DNA from: CALLMJ01 sp964493765
GTDB taxonomy: Bacteria > Bacteroidota > Bacteroidia > J057 > CALLMJ01
Direction of reading: 5' to 3'
DNA length: 17,476 bases
Assembly: GCA_964493765.1 (NCBI GenBank)
Contig: CAZBPK010000182.1
Coordinates: 1-17,476, forward strand
Positions within the stretch are counted from its first letter, which is position 1. Each line of letters begins with the position of its first letter. The notes below the pieces were generated by a model. That model had not been told where the DNA came from. It saw nothing but the letters and a program-made list of their open reading frames with translations, and searched no databases. Positions 1-7,723 of this stretch are shown here, piece after piece. Position numbers and translations under genes: made by a program.

Positions 1-174
1 AAAGAAAATAAAAAAAACGGTTTTTTGGGGGTTGTAAAGGTGGGGGATGTGAAAGGGAAGAAGTTGCAATGGCTTTAGGTGCGAAGAATGGGGAAGGAAA
101 GGAATGGCGAAGGAAAACGAAAGCCCAAGCAAGCCCGACCCGAACAAAGTGAGGGGCACGCCCAAATTCATAAC
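1..174. repeat. G/purine-rich non-coding stretch with a likely dispersed-repeat core
   Basis: No gene is visible here. The stretch is strikingly G- and purine-rich on the plus strand (about 33-120), unlike the A+T-rich DNA that follows. Its end (about 121-166) contains the alternating blocks AAGCCCGACCCG and GAGGGGCACGCCC, including the small palindrome GGGCACGCCC. From memory, very similar blocks occur as scattered intergenic repeats in many Bacteroidota genomes, often mis-translated as short ORFs containing 'PEQSEGHAQ'; I could not search for this. It begins about 9 bases after the stop codon of the GT39-like gene, so it may be a 3' intergenic element or may have trimmed that gene. Confidence 0.45.
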
Positions 175-1350
175 TCACATTAACAAACTAATTAGTGGTA
201 AAAACATTACAATATATCCTGCATGTGGAGTAAAAAATGCAAATGCTATTAACACGAACAAAAAATAAATCAGAATTTCCTTTTTCCAAAAGTCCCATGA
301 AGATTGCAATAATCTTTTGATAATCAAAAAATAAATAGGAAAATTTACACTAAAAGTAAATAAAAATTTTTGCCATCCAGTTTCATGGGGGAATAAAAAA
401 ATTATGATTCCGTATAAAAATCTTTGAATGGCTTGAATGGGGTTTTGCAAAATATGATTGAATCCTAATTTCCATAGTAATTCATCATCTTCTGGATTTA
501 TAGTGCAAAAATAAGCAATTTTTAAGGGTTTACCGGTATTTTCTTCATATACTTTTCTGTATATATCCACTTTTTCTCGAAAAGCGCTTTCTTCACCTTT
601 CCAATACTGCATACCCATACCCGTAACCAAAAAAATAGGCTTTTCAAAAGTTATATAATTTCTCATACTCCATGGTAATACAGTTATGAAAGTAAAAAGT
701 AATATCCCAAAAGCATAAAAGTACTTTCTTTTCATCAATAAAAATAACGATAAAGCGATGGGTAAAATTTGAAATGTCCCATGGGTTAATAAACATAAAC
801 CGCATAAAAAGCCTAAAATGATATATTTTTTTATGTTATCTTGAAATTTCCAATAGACAAAAAAAGTCGTAAGTAATAAAACTGTACCTAAATGCACAAA
901 GGTTGTGGAACGAGAAATGATAAGTAAATAAGGGTGAAAAGCGATGATAGCAGTTGTAAAAATAGATTTTTGGGAACTAAAATTTAGAATTTGAGTAATT
1001 TTATAGGTTAAATAAACTGAGAAAGTTCCTAATGCTGAGGATACAATAAACCAAAGAAAAAACCAATATTTATCAGACCAAGCAGCTGTAATCATAAGTA
1101 AAAATGGGTGTAAAGGAGGTCTTGAATGAACAGGATAGCCTCCTACTTCAAAGGCATATTCACCACTTAACCATAAAGTTCTCGCAATTTGAAAATGCCC
1201 ATCGGTTCCTAAACCTTGATAATTATCATTCATTATTGGCTTTAATTCAAAAGGATTGAAAAAAAAATAATACCCGAGACATATCAAAATTCTGAGCAAA
1301 AAGGTCAAAATTAAGAATTGCTTTAAGTTTAAGATTATAAACAAATTCAC
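175..1350 (-). CDS. GT39-like integral membrane glycosyltransferase
   Basis: This 391-residue protein is almost entirely hydrophobic, with about eight to ten predicted membrane helices separated by short loops. The first extracytoplasmic loop holds a conserved-looking acidic stretch, GTDGHFQIARTLW, followed by HSRPPLHPFLL. That layout (first helix, acidic catalytic loop, then an R-P-P-L-H/YP motif) is typical of the GT39/PMT and ArnT-like superfamily, which moves sugars from polyprenyl-phosphate carriers onto lipids or proteins at the outer face of the inner membrane. The donor and acceptor cannot be told from sequence. The nearby fucose-nucleotide gene suggests envelope glycan assembly. The protein ends within a hydrophobic segment (FLPLISLLM), slightly short for the family, right beside the G-rich repeat, so a trimmed C-terminus is possible. 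Confidence 0.75.
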   Translation of the reverse strand: MNLFIILNLKQFLILTFLLRILICLGYYFFFNPFELKPIMNDNYQGLGTDGHFQIARTLWLSGEYAFEVGGYPVHSRPPLHPFLLMITAAWSDKYWFFLWFIVSSALGTFSVYLTYKITQILNFSSQKSIFTTAIIAFHPYLLIISRSTTFVHLGTVLLLTTFFVYWKFQDNIKKYIILGFLCGLCLLTHGTFQILPIALSLFLLMKRKYFYAFGILLFTFITVLPWSMRNYITFEKPIFLVTGMGMQYWKGEESAFREKVDIYRKVYEENTGKPLKIAYFCTINPEDDELLWKLGFNHILQNPIQAIQRFLYGIIIFLFPHETGWQKFLFTFSVNFPIYFLIIKRLLQSSWDFWKKEILIYFLFVLIAFAFFTPHAGYIVMFLPLISLLM

Positions 1351-1371
1351 AATAAAAAAACAAAATTAAAT

Positions 1372-1400
1372 AAAAAAAGGCTAAACAAAATTGCTTAGCC
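1372..1400 (-). terminator. intrinsic terminator of the TPR-protein gene
   Basis: Read on the minus strand, the inverted repeat GGCTAA/TTAGCC (1379-1384 with 1395-1400, 10-base loop) is followed at once by seven T residues. It lies 27 bases downstream of the TPR-protein stop codon and before the GT39-like gene, so the latter is probably transcribed separately or by read-through. Confidence 0.8.
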
Positions 1401-1426
1401 ATAATAATTAGATGAAAACCAGAGAA

Positions 1427-2191
1427 TTATTTCTTAGGTTTATTTTTATTAGCTATATACTCTAAATTACCTTTGGGTAATAAAAAGTCTTTGTCAATTT
1501 TTAAAGCCTCATCAAATAATTTTTTCGCTTTGTCCTCTTGATTTTGTTCCATAAAAATTACACCAGCCATATTTAAGCAAGCTGCTTTTAAAATGACTTC
1601 TTGTTGCCCTTGATTACCAATAATTACATTTACTTTTTCTTGTTCAGATTTAGGATCTCTTAAAATTTCTGATAAAGTAGCTTCGCATTCACCAAAACGT
1701 TTTAATGCAAATTGTAAAGTTGCAATTTGGTAAGAGTGAAGTAAAGATTTGGTTTTCTTTTGTAATTTTTCGTAGGTTTCAAGGGATTCTTTTATAAGAC
1801 CTAAGTTTTGCTGAGCAATAGCTTGAATTTCAAGCATTCTGGTATTATCAGGACTAGATTGCAAAATTTCAGCTGCAATCATAATGGTTTGTAAAAATGA
1901 ACGGGACTCAAAATAAAGCATAGCCAAAGTATCTTTTAAAGCGGTATTTTGAGGATTTACAGCTAAAATATAATGGCAAGCTAGAATTGCAGTTGAAACA
2001 TCATTGTATTTTAAAGAATTGTTTAAAACAGTTCTATAAATTCCTTCATCGTTCCCAATTTTTTTTGTTACTTCTTGGGTAGATGATATATTAGAACTAG
2101 AAGTTGTTTCTTCAGGCTTTTTTTCATTTTTTTTCTGAGCCTGTAAATTCATGCTTAATAAAACGAAGATTAGTAAATATATTTTTTTCAT
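1427..2191 (-). CDS. secreted tetratricopeptide-repeat protein
   Basis: The 254-residue product begins with a clear signal peptide (MKKIYLLIFVLLSMNLQA, likely cut after residue 18), so it is exported to the periplasm. There is no lipobox cysteine at the cleavage site. After a Lys/Glu/Ser/Thr-rich linker (about 19-45), the rest is helical with TPR-like helix pairs. The clearest repeat is near the C-terminus (about 203-236, N-M-A-G-V-I-F then AKKLFDEALKIDKDF). Such proteins are common in Bacteroidota as periplasmic scaffolds, but the partner is unknown. It has a candidate promoter just upstream and a strong terminator after it, so it is probably a single-gene unit. Specific function cannot be assigned. 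Confidence 0.8.
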   Translation of the reverse strand: MKKIYLLIFVLLSMNLQAQKKNEKKPEETTSSSNISSTQEVTKKIGNDEGIYRTVLNNSLKYNDVSTAILACHYILAVNPQNTALKDTLAMLYFESRSFLQTIMIAAEILQSSPDNTRMLEIQAIAQQNLGLIKESLETYEKLQKKTKSLLHSYQIATLQFALKRFGECEATLSEILRDPKSEQEKVNVIIGNQGQQEVILKAACLNMAGVIFMEQNQEDKAKKLFDEALKIDKDFLLPKGNLEYIANKNKPKK

Positions 2192-2208
2192 ACATGTATT
2201 TGGTTTTG

Positions 2209-2216
2209 CAAAATTA
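2209..2216 (-). promoter_or_regulatory. candidate Bacteroidota -7 box for the TPR-protein gene
   Basis: The minus-strand sequence TAATTTTG fits the Bacteroidota -7 consensus TAnnTTTG, 17 bases upstream of the TPR-protein start codon. No good TTTG -33 element is seen about 19 bases further upstream, so this is a partial match. Confidence 0.4.
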
Positions 2217-2241
2217 CAATTATTTTAATAACTTAAATGTT

Positions 2242-3195
2242 TTAAATGCGATTTTCAAAAATTAATTTTTTGTAATGTAACTGAAAATTTTCATAAACAT
2301 TTTGAATTCCATTTTCTAAATCAATTTTGGGTTTCCAACCTAACTGAAAAATTTTAGAACTATCCATTAGTTTTCTGGGTGTTCCGTTAGGTTTAGAAGT
2401 GTCAAAATGAATTTCGCCTTCAAACCCCACAATTTTTTTTATTAGTAAAGCTAAATCTTTGATAGAAATCTCAAAATTTGAACCGACGTTAATAGGTTTC
2501 AATTCATTGTAATTTTCCATTAAAAAAGAGCAGGCTTCTGCTAAATCATCTACATGTAAAAACTCTCTTAAAGGAGAGCCATCACCCCATACGGTTACAT
2601 ATTCTTGATTTTGTATTTTCGCTTCATGAAATTTTCTGATTAGGGCTGGTAAAACATGAGAATTATGAAGGTCATAGTTATCACCGGGACCATAAAGATT
2701 AGTAGGCATGGCAGAAATAAAATTACAGTTATATTGTAAACGGAAATTTTCACAAAGTTTAATACCAGCAATTTTTGCAATGGCATAAGGCTCATTGGTA
2801 GGTTCTAACTCACCGGTTAATAAAGATTCTTCTGGAATGGGTTGAGGAGCCAATTTAGGATAAATACAAGAAGACCCTAAAAACAATAATTTTTTTACTG
2901 ATGTTTTCCATGCCGCTTGAATGATATTTGTTTCTATGAGCAAATTATCTATTAAAAAATCAGCACGATAAGTATTATTTGCGTGGATTCCTCCAACTTT
3001 TGCAGCAGCTAAAAATACATATTCAGGATTTTCATTTTCAAAAAATTGATGAACTTCTAATTGATTTCTTAAATCTAATTCTTTGGAGGTTCTATAAATT
3101 AAATTAGAATAACCTTGATTTTGAAGCAGTTTAAGAATAGCAGAACCTACCATTCCTTTATGTCCAGCGATATAAATCTTAGATTTTTTTTCCAT
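2242..3195 (-). CDS. fcl: GDP-L-fucose synthase
   Basis: This 317-residue extended SDR enzyme makes GDP-L-fucose from GDP-4-keto-6-deoxy-mannose in the cytosol by 3,5-epimerisation and NADPH reduction. The N-terminal Rossmann motif is G11-x-x-G14-x-x-G17 (GHKGMVGSA). The active-site triad is visible as GSSC at 107-110 and Y137-x-x-x-K141 (YAIAK). The family-typical SSCIYPKLAPQPIPE stretch and a segment with N178-S179-H180 carrying the expected catalytic Cys and His complete the match. Length agrees with the family. The start codon overlaps the stop of the upstream 513-residue gene by one base (TAATG), indicating translational coupling. The product would feed capsule, O-antigen or surface-glycoprotein fucosylation, in keeping with the glycosyltransferase genes in this window. 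Confidence 0.93.
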   Translation of the reverse strand: MEKKSKIYIAGHKGMVGSAILKLLQNQGYSNLIYRTSKELDLRNQLEVHQFFENENPEYVFLAAAKVGGIHANNTYRADFLIDNLLIETNIIQAAWKTSVKKLLFLGSSCIYPKLAPQPIPEESLLTGELEPTNEPYAIAKIAGIKLCENFRLQYNCNFISAMPTNLYGPGDNYDLHNSHVLPALIRKFHEAKIQNQEYVTVWGDGSPLREFLHVDDLAEACSFLMENYNELKPINVGSNFEISIKDLALLIKKIVGFEGEIHFDTSKPNGTPRKLMDSSKIFQLGWKPKIDLENGIQNVYENFQLHYKKLIFENRI

Positions 3196-4736
3196 TAACT
3201 TAATTTGATGATGTTCTCTTTCCCTGTTCTAATTTTGACTTCTTCAGAAACTGATTTAAAAAATTCTTCAGCATAACTCGTTTTATGAATTAAACTTTTA
3301 ATAAAAGAGTTAAAGCAAATATGCTCATCATTGCCTATAGAAATTCGTTTTTTGGTGGCTAAAAACGCCTCAATAGATTTGAGGTATTCTTGATCTTTAT
3401 CCCAATCTTTATTTTTAGAAATATGAATGAGAATATTAATAAATTCTTTCTTTCTGGAACTTATTTTTAATTCTGTAGTAATTTCTTGTTCTAAGTTTTT
3501 TACCAGTGTTATATCTTTCTTTTTAAGCATGATCATAATCATAGCTTTATAAATATTGATATCCATTCGAATAGAATCGGTTAAATATTTAGAAAAATTT
3601 TTCTTTTTTTCAAGTTTTAAGAAGGTATCTAAAGAATTTTCAAAATTACCATTCATAAAATAGAAATTCGCTAAATTAAATACGAAAATAAAGTTTACAT
3701 CAATACGGTTATTGATAAGATTTCTTTCTAAAATATCCAATGTTGCAAAAATTGCACTACTTACCTTCCCTGTATAAGCGTAAACAACAGTTTTTACTTG
3801 GTAATAAAGCAACATATAAGAACCTAAAGATTCTGATTCTGGTAATTGCAAATCATTGTAAAATCTATCTAAATAAGTGTTACATTCATCAAAACGGAAC
3901 TGTCTTAATAAATACAAACACATTCTGTAAGTTATTGAAAGTTTTTTTTCAATATTTCTTTTATTAAATAACAATTGTTTATCCCAATCTAAAAAGTTTT
4001 GTTCATATTGTTTAAATAATTCATAAGTATTTTCGTTATAAATCATGACTTCCATAATAATTGAAAGCACTTTATATTGTAAATTAAAACTTTCTAATTT
4101 GGTTAAGTCATACAAATGAAATTTTTTCAAATAACTATCTAATTTTTCTATAATATCAGAATGAGGTAAAGAATAATTAGATTTATAAAGTTCATATTTA
4201 AAAGTGGAATAATCAACTTCTAACTGATTAAAAATTTCTGCTTTTTTTCTAGCATTTACTTGTTTTTCAACAATTTCATAAACTTCAATTTCGGGGAAAA
4301 CCTGAGCAATAGCCAACATGTGAGAATAAACGACCACCAAAAGTTCAAAATCAGAATTTTGTTCACAAATTTTTTCAGCTTTTAATAAAGCTTTAAGAGC
4401 TTTTTCGTGTAAGTTTTTATTTCTTAAATAATGTGCTATGTTTATATTATTACTAACCTCCGTAAAGTAGTTTCCTTCACTCTGAATAGACAAGTCTAAA
4501 ACAAAATCTTCTAAAAGACCTTTTAAACGATGCCTAATTTGATAAAAATAATTGGTTTCTTTGATTCCTAATTCTTTAAGAATTTGATTTTCTGTTTTGT
4601 TATAATCCTTACGATAAATTTCAAAAAGTTTTAAAGGTAAACTATCTTTATCTTTTCCTTTTTTACCAATAAATTCATAAAAATCCTTCTCTTCTTGATC
4701 TGATAATGAAGCTATAATTACACCGATACTTTTCAT
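3195..4736 (-). CDS. uncharacterised large helical (TPR-like) cytosolic protein
   Basis: The 513-residue product has no signal peptide or membrane helix. It looks helical throughout, with repeated amphipathic helix pairs resembling degenerate TPRs (for example around residues 104-160 and 345-400). Residues 15-75 are charged and helical and include an R-Y/I-rich segment (IRHRLKGLLED) that could bind nucleic acid or a partner; this is inference. No catalytic motif is seen and I do not recognise the family, though large helical proteins of this kind are widespread in Bacteroidota. It is the first gene of a two-gene unit: its stop codon shares one base with the GDP-fucose synthase start. The 146-base gap to the divergent hpd gene holds its promoter; several CAAA-containing blocks at about 4743-4764 are near matches but none is perfect. 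Confidence 0.7.
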   Translation of the reverse strand: MKSIGVIIASLSDQEEKDFYEFIGKKGKDKDSLPLKLFEIYRKDYNKTENQILKELGIKETNYFYQIRHRLKGLLEDFVLDLSIQSEGNYFTEVSNNINIAHYLRNKNLHEKALKALLKAEKICEQNSDFELLVVVYSHMLAIAQVFPEIEVYEIVEKQVNARKKAEIFNQLEVDYSTFKYELYKSNYSLPHSDIIEKLDSYLKKFHLYDLTKLESFNLQYKVLSIIMEVMIYNENTYELFKQYEQNFLDWDKQLLFNKRNIEKKLSITYRMCLYLLRQFRFDECNTYLDRFYNDLQLPESESLGSYMLLYYQVKTVVYAYTGKVSSAIFATLDILERNLINNRIDVNFIFVFNLANFYFMNGNFENSLDTFLKLEKKKNFSKYLTDSIRMDINIYKAMIMIMLKKKDITLVKNLEQEITTELKISSRKKEFINILIHISKNKDWDKDQEYLKSIEAFLATKKRISIGNDEHICFNSFIKSLIHKTSYAEEFFKSVSEEVKIRTGKENIIKLS

Positions 4737-4822
4737 TTTTTCACAAATTACAAATTCAAAATATTACAGTTCGTAAAATTAATTTGAATTTGAATACAAA
4801 AAAATTTTTTTCTTATATAAGT

Positions 4823-4852
4823 TTTGTTTTTTGAGTTTAATTAGTACTTTTG
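4823..4852 (+). promoter_or_regulatory. Bacteroidota-type promoter of the hpd operon
   Basis: A TTTG -33 element (4823-4826) and a perfect TAnnTTTG -7 element (TACTTTTG, 4845-4852) are separated by 18 bases. This matches the consensus used by the Bacteroidota primary sigma factor. The start codon of hpd lies 31 bases downstream, behind an A+T-rich leader with no Shine-Dalgarno sequence, as usual for this phylum. Confidence 0.75.
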
Positions 4853-4882
4853 CATAATTATCAAACAAAACTTTAAATTATT

Positions 4883-6007
4883 ATGGAAAATCTTGTAGTC
4901 TCAAACAGTGAAACAACAGTTGATTTTTTACCTATCAATGGAACCGATTATATTGAGTTTTATGTAGGTAATGCAAAACAAGCTGCATACTATTACAAAG
5001 CTGCTTTTGGATTCCAAAGTTTAGCTTATTCTGGTCCAGAAACAGGAGTTCGTGATAGAGCTTCTTATGTTTTAAGACAGGGAAAAGTTACCTTAATTTT
5101 TACAACTTCTTTATTCCCCGATAACCCTATTGCTGAACATGTTAAACTTCATGGTGATGGTGTGAAAGTATTAGCACTTTGGGTAGATGATGCCAAAAAA
5201 TCTTATGAAGAAACCGTAAAAAGAGGAGCAAAATCTTTTATGGAACCCCAAAAATTAGAAGATGAAAATGGATATATCATTTTATCTGGAATCCATACTT
5301 ATGGTGATACTGTTCATATTTTTGTAGAACGCTCTAATTACAAAGGTATTTTCATGCCCGGTTATAAAGAATGGAAATCTGATTTTAATCCCTCTGAAGT
5401 GGGCTTTAAATATGTTGACCATTGTGTGGGCAATGTGGGTTGGGGTGAAATGAATACTTGGGCTAAGTTTTATTCAGAAGTTATGGGCTTTACTCAGCTC
5501 ATTTCATTTGATGATAAAGATATTTCAACGGAATATACTGCATTGATGAGCAAGGTTATGTCCAATGGAAATGGAAGAATCAAATTCCCAATAAATGAAC
5601 CCGCAGAAGGTAAGAAAAAATCTCAAATTGAAGAGTATATTCAATTTTATCAAGGTCCTGGTGTTCAACATATTGCTTTAGCAACAGATGACATTGTATT
5701 CACGGTTTCCGAACTTAGAAAAAGAGGAGTGGAATTTTTATATGTTCCCGATACTTATTATGAGGATTTATTACAACGTGTTGGAAATATTGAAGAAGAT
5801 ATTGAAACCTTAAAAAAATTGAACATTTTAGTGGATAGAGATGAAGAGGGATATTTACTTCAACTTTTTACAAAACCCGTTGAAGATAGACCTACTGTAT
5901 TTTATGAAATTATTCAAAGAAAAGGAGCAAAATCATTTGGTAAAGGTAATTTTAAAGCCTTATTTGAATCTATTGAAAGAGAACAAGAATTAAGAGGAAA
6001 TTTATAA
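4883..6007 (+). CDS. hpd: 4-hydroxyphenylpyruvate dioxygenase
   Basis: This 374-residue enzyme converts 4-hydroxyphenylpyruvate to homogentisate, the second step of tyrosine breakdown, using non-haem Fe(II) and O2. It has the two-half vicinal-oxygen-chelate architecture: an N-terminal half starting at the IEFYVGNAKQAAYYY stretch (about 24-38) and a catalytic C-terminal half. The three iron ligands are visible and spaced as in known enzymes: H180 (YVDHCVGNV), H263 (GVQHIALATDDI) and E342 (VFYEIIQR). The C-terminal segment SFGKGNFKALFESIEREQ, which closes the active site, is also present. Length is normal. It is led by a strong promoter and followed 29 bases later by a 2OG-type oxygenase gene in the same direction. 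Confidence 0.96.
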   Translation: MENLVVSNSETTVDFLPINGTDYIEFYVGNAKQAAYYYKAAFGFQSLAYSGPETGVRDRASYVLRQGKVTLIFTTSLFPDNPIAEHVKLHGDGVKVLALWVDDAKKSYEETVKRGAKSFMEPQKLEDENGYIILSGIHTYGDTVHIFVERSNYKGIFMPGYKEWKSDFNPSEVGFKYVDHCVGNVGWGEMNTWAKFYSEVMGFTQLISFDDKDISTEYTALMSKVMSNGNGRIKFPINEPAEGKKKSQIEEYIQFYQGPGVQHIALATDDIVFTVSELRKRGVEFLYVPDTYYEDLLQRVGNIEEDIETLKKLNILVDRDEEGYLLQLFTKPVEDRPTVFYEIIQRKGAKSFGKGNFKALFESIEREQELRGNL

Positions 6008-6036
6008 ATTGCAATTCATTTTTAAAAATTCATACA

Positions 6037-6993
6037 ATGAACCCAATACCCAGTTTAGATTTAGCCGATTTTATTAACGGCAATGCAGAACAAAAAGCTA
6101 AATTTGTACAAGATTTAGGGAAAGCTTATTCCGAAATAGGATTTGTAGCTGTTAAAAATCATGGTCTTTCTGATGAATTAGTAGAAAATCTCTATCGTGT
6201 TGTTAAAGAGTTTTTTGCTTTACCTGATGAAGTTAAACAAAAATATGAAATTGAAGGTTTAGGAGGGCAAAGAGGTTATACAGGAAAAGGAAAAGAACAC
6301 GCAAAAAATAGTAACACAGGTGATTTAAAAGAGTTTTATCATGTTGGGCAAACAGTGGTTGGTAATGATCCTATCAAAAAGGAATATCCTGAAAATATTT
6401 TTCCTACTGAAATTCAAGACTTTGAAAAATACACCTTAGAAGCCTATAAAACATTAGAGAATGCTGGTCGTTATATGCTTCGTGCTATTGCTTTATACTT
6501 AGGCTTAGATGAATTTTATTTTGATGACAAAATCCATCATGGTAATTCTATTTTAAGACCTATTCATTATTTTCCGATTACTGACCCTGATTCTGTTCCT
6601 GCTGATGCTGTTCGTTCTGCAGAACATGAAGATATTAACCTTATTACCCTGTTAATGGGTGCATCAGCTGAAGGGCTCCAAGTTTTGAATAAACAAGGAC
6701 AATGGATTCCTATTACTGCTTTACCTGAACAAATTGTGGTTAATGTCGGGGATATGCTTCAAAGATTAACCAATAATGTATTAAAATCTACTACCCATAG
6801 AGTCGTTAATCCTCCTCGTGAAAGAATGAATGAACCCCGCTATTCTATTCCTTTCTTTTTACATCCTCGTTCTGAAATGGATTTAACTTGTTTACCTAAT
6901 TGTTGCACTGCAGAAAATCCAAAATCTTATCCCGATGCAACTGCGGGTGAATACCTCAATGAGCGTTTAAGAGAAATTGGTTTAATTAAATAA
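6037..6993 (+). CDS. isopenicillin-N-synthase-like Fe(II)/2OG-dependent oxygenase
   Basis: The 318-residue protein has the N-terminal DIOX_N domain (IPSLDLADF through AYSEIGFVAVKNHGL, residues 4-44) and the C-terminal double-stranded beta-helix. The metal triad is H197-x-D199 (AEHEDINLIT) with H254 (TTHRVVNPP), and the R268-x-S270 motif (RYSIPFF) binds 2-oxoglutarate or a carboxylate substrate. This places it in the IPNS/ACC-oxidase/gibberellin-oxidase family. The substrate is unknown; true isopenicillin N synthase activity is unlikely without peptide-synthetase genes. The pairing with hpd suggests a role in aromatic amino acid metabolism or a linked modification. It ends seven bases before a strong hairpin terminator. 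Confidence 0.88.
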   Translation: MNPIPSLDLADFINGNAEQKAKFVQDLGKAYSEIGFVAVKNHGLSDELVENLYRVVKEFFALPDEVKQKYEIEGLGGQRGYTGKGKEHAKNSNTGDLKEFYHVGQTVVGNDPIKKEYPENIFPTEIQDFEKYTLEAYKTLENAGRYMLRAIALYLGLDEFYFDDKIHHGNSILRPIHYFPITDPDSVPADAVRSAEHEDINLITLLMGASAEGLQVLNKQGQWIPITALPEQIVVNVGDMLQRLTNNVLKSTTHRVVNPPRERMNEPRYSIPFFLHPRSEMDLTCLPNCCTAENPKSYPDATAGEYLNERLREIGLIK

Positions 6994-6999
6994 TTGTTT

Positions 7000-7030
7000 T
7001 TAGGGGCGTTTATGCCCCTAATTTCTCTTT
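7000..7030 (+). terminator. intrinsic terminator of the hpd operon
   Basis: An eight-base-pair GC-rich stem (TTAGGGGC at 7000-7007 with GCCCCTAA at 7014-7021, six-base loop) is followed by a T-rich run, seven bases after the oxygenase stop codon. It insulates the operon from the convergent recO gene. Confidence 0.8.
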
Positions 7031-7114
7031 TTATCCCTTACTTCTTTTAACTCTGCTTCCTATAAGTTCATTTTGTACCCAATAAACCCCAATTTTTTTC
7101 ATAGTTTTTAGAAT

Positions 7115-7723
7115 TTATCTTTCTATAAGTTGTTTTAAAACTTCAAAGGACTTTGGAATCTTGAAATTATCAATATTTTTTGAAAACTCATTGTAGATTT
7201 TATAAGCCATCTGCATAAATTGATGGATAAAATATTCCTGATTGTAAGAAGTTAGATTAGGTTCATGAACTTCCATTCCATATCCAATTTTTGATAATAA
7301 TTCTTCATGAAAATTTAACCATAATTCAAAAATTTTTTTGGATTCTTCCATTTCATTAACATATTGAATAAGAAATTGATACAAATCATCATCGCATATT
7401 TCTTCTTCTTTCACTACTTCCCTGAAAATTTCTACAATACATAGGTACAAACAATTTTTAATGGGATTCATGGTTAATTCCATAAAAAAATGAACTAAAT
7501 GAATATCCGTGATTTTTTGTAGTTCCCTTGTAGATTTATCATAAAATACAAATTCTACCCAGTAGCCTTCTTTTAGAAGAGGTCTTTTTTTACTTTTATT
7601 GGAAAGACCTCCTTTCACAAAAAAACTTTTCTTCCCATGATTTTGGGTATAAATGGTAATGATTGCATCTGATTCAGAAAATGGAGTTACTCTTAAAATA
7701 AGACCTTCGTCTTTTTTAATCAT
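7115..7723 (-). CDS. recO: DNA repair protein RecO
   Basis: RecO helps load RecA onto SSB-coated gaps and anneals strands in the RecFOR pathway. The 202-residue protein has the OB-fold N-terminus typical of the family (residues 1-80: EGLILRVTPFSESDAIITIYT, then a KGG turn after the SFFVKG strand), followed by a helical C-terminal half. The four-cysteine zinc site found in some RecO proteins is absent, as I recall is usual in Bacteroidota. It is a little shorter than most family members (about 230-250), mainly at the C-terminus. The start codon lies inside the end of the upstream glycosyltransferase gene (8-base overlap), so the two are co-translated. Confidence 0.85.
   Translation of the reverse strand: MIKKDEGLILRVTPFSESDAIITIYTQNHGKKSFFVKGGLSNKSKKRPLLKEGYWVEFVFYDKSTRELQKITDIHLVHFFMELTMNPIKNCLYLCIVEIFREVVKEEEICDDDLYQFLIQYVNEMEESKKIFELWLNFHEELLSKIGYGMEVHEPNLTSYNQEYFIHQFMQMAYKIYNEFSKNIDNFKIPKSFEVLKQLIER

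Noticed and set aside
3740..3967. 75-codon plus-strand frame inside the 513-residue gene
   Set aside because: It lies wholly within a well-supported gene on the other strand, has no promoter, and its translation has low-complexity shadow character.
6037..6993. True isopenicillin N synthase for beta-lactam production
   Set aside because: No peptide synthetase or other beta-lactam genes are nearby; the motifs only support membership of the wide Fe(II)/2OG oxygenase family.
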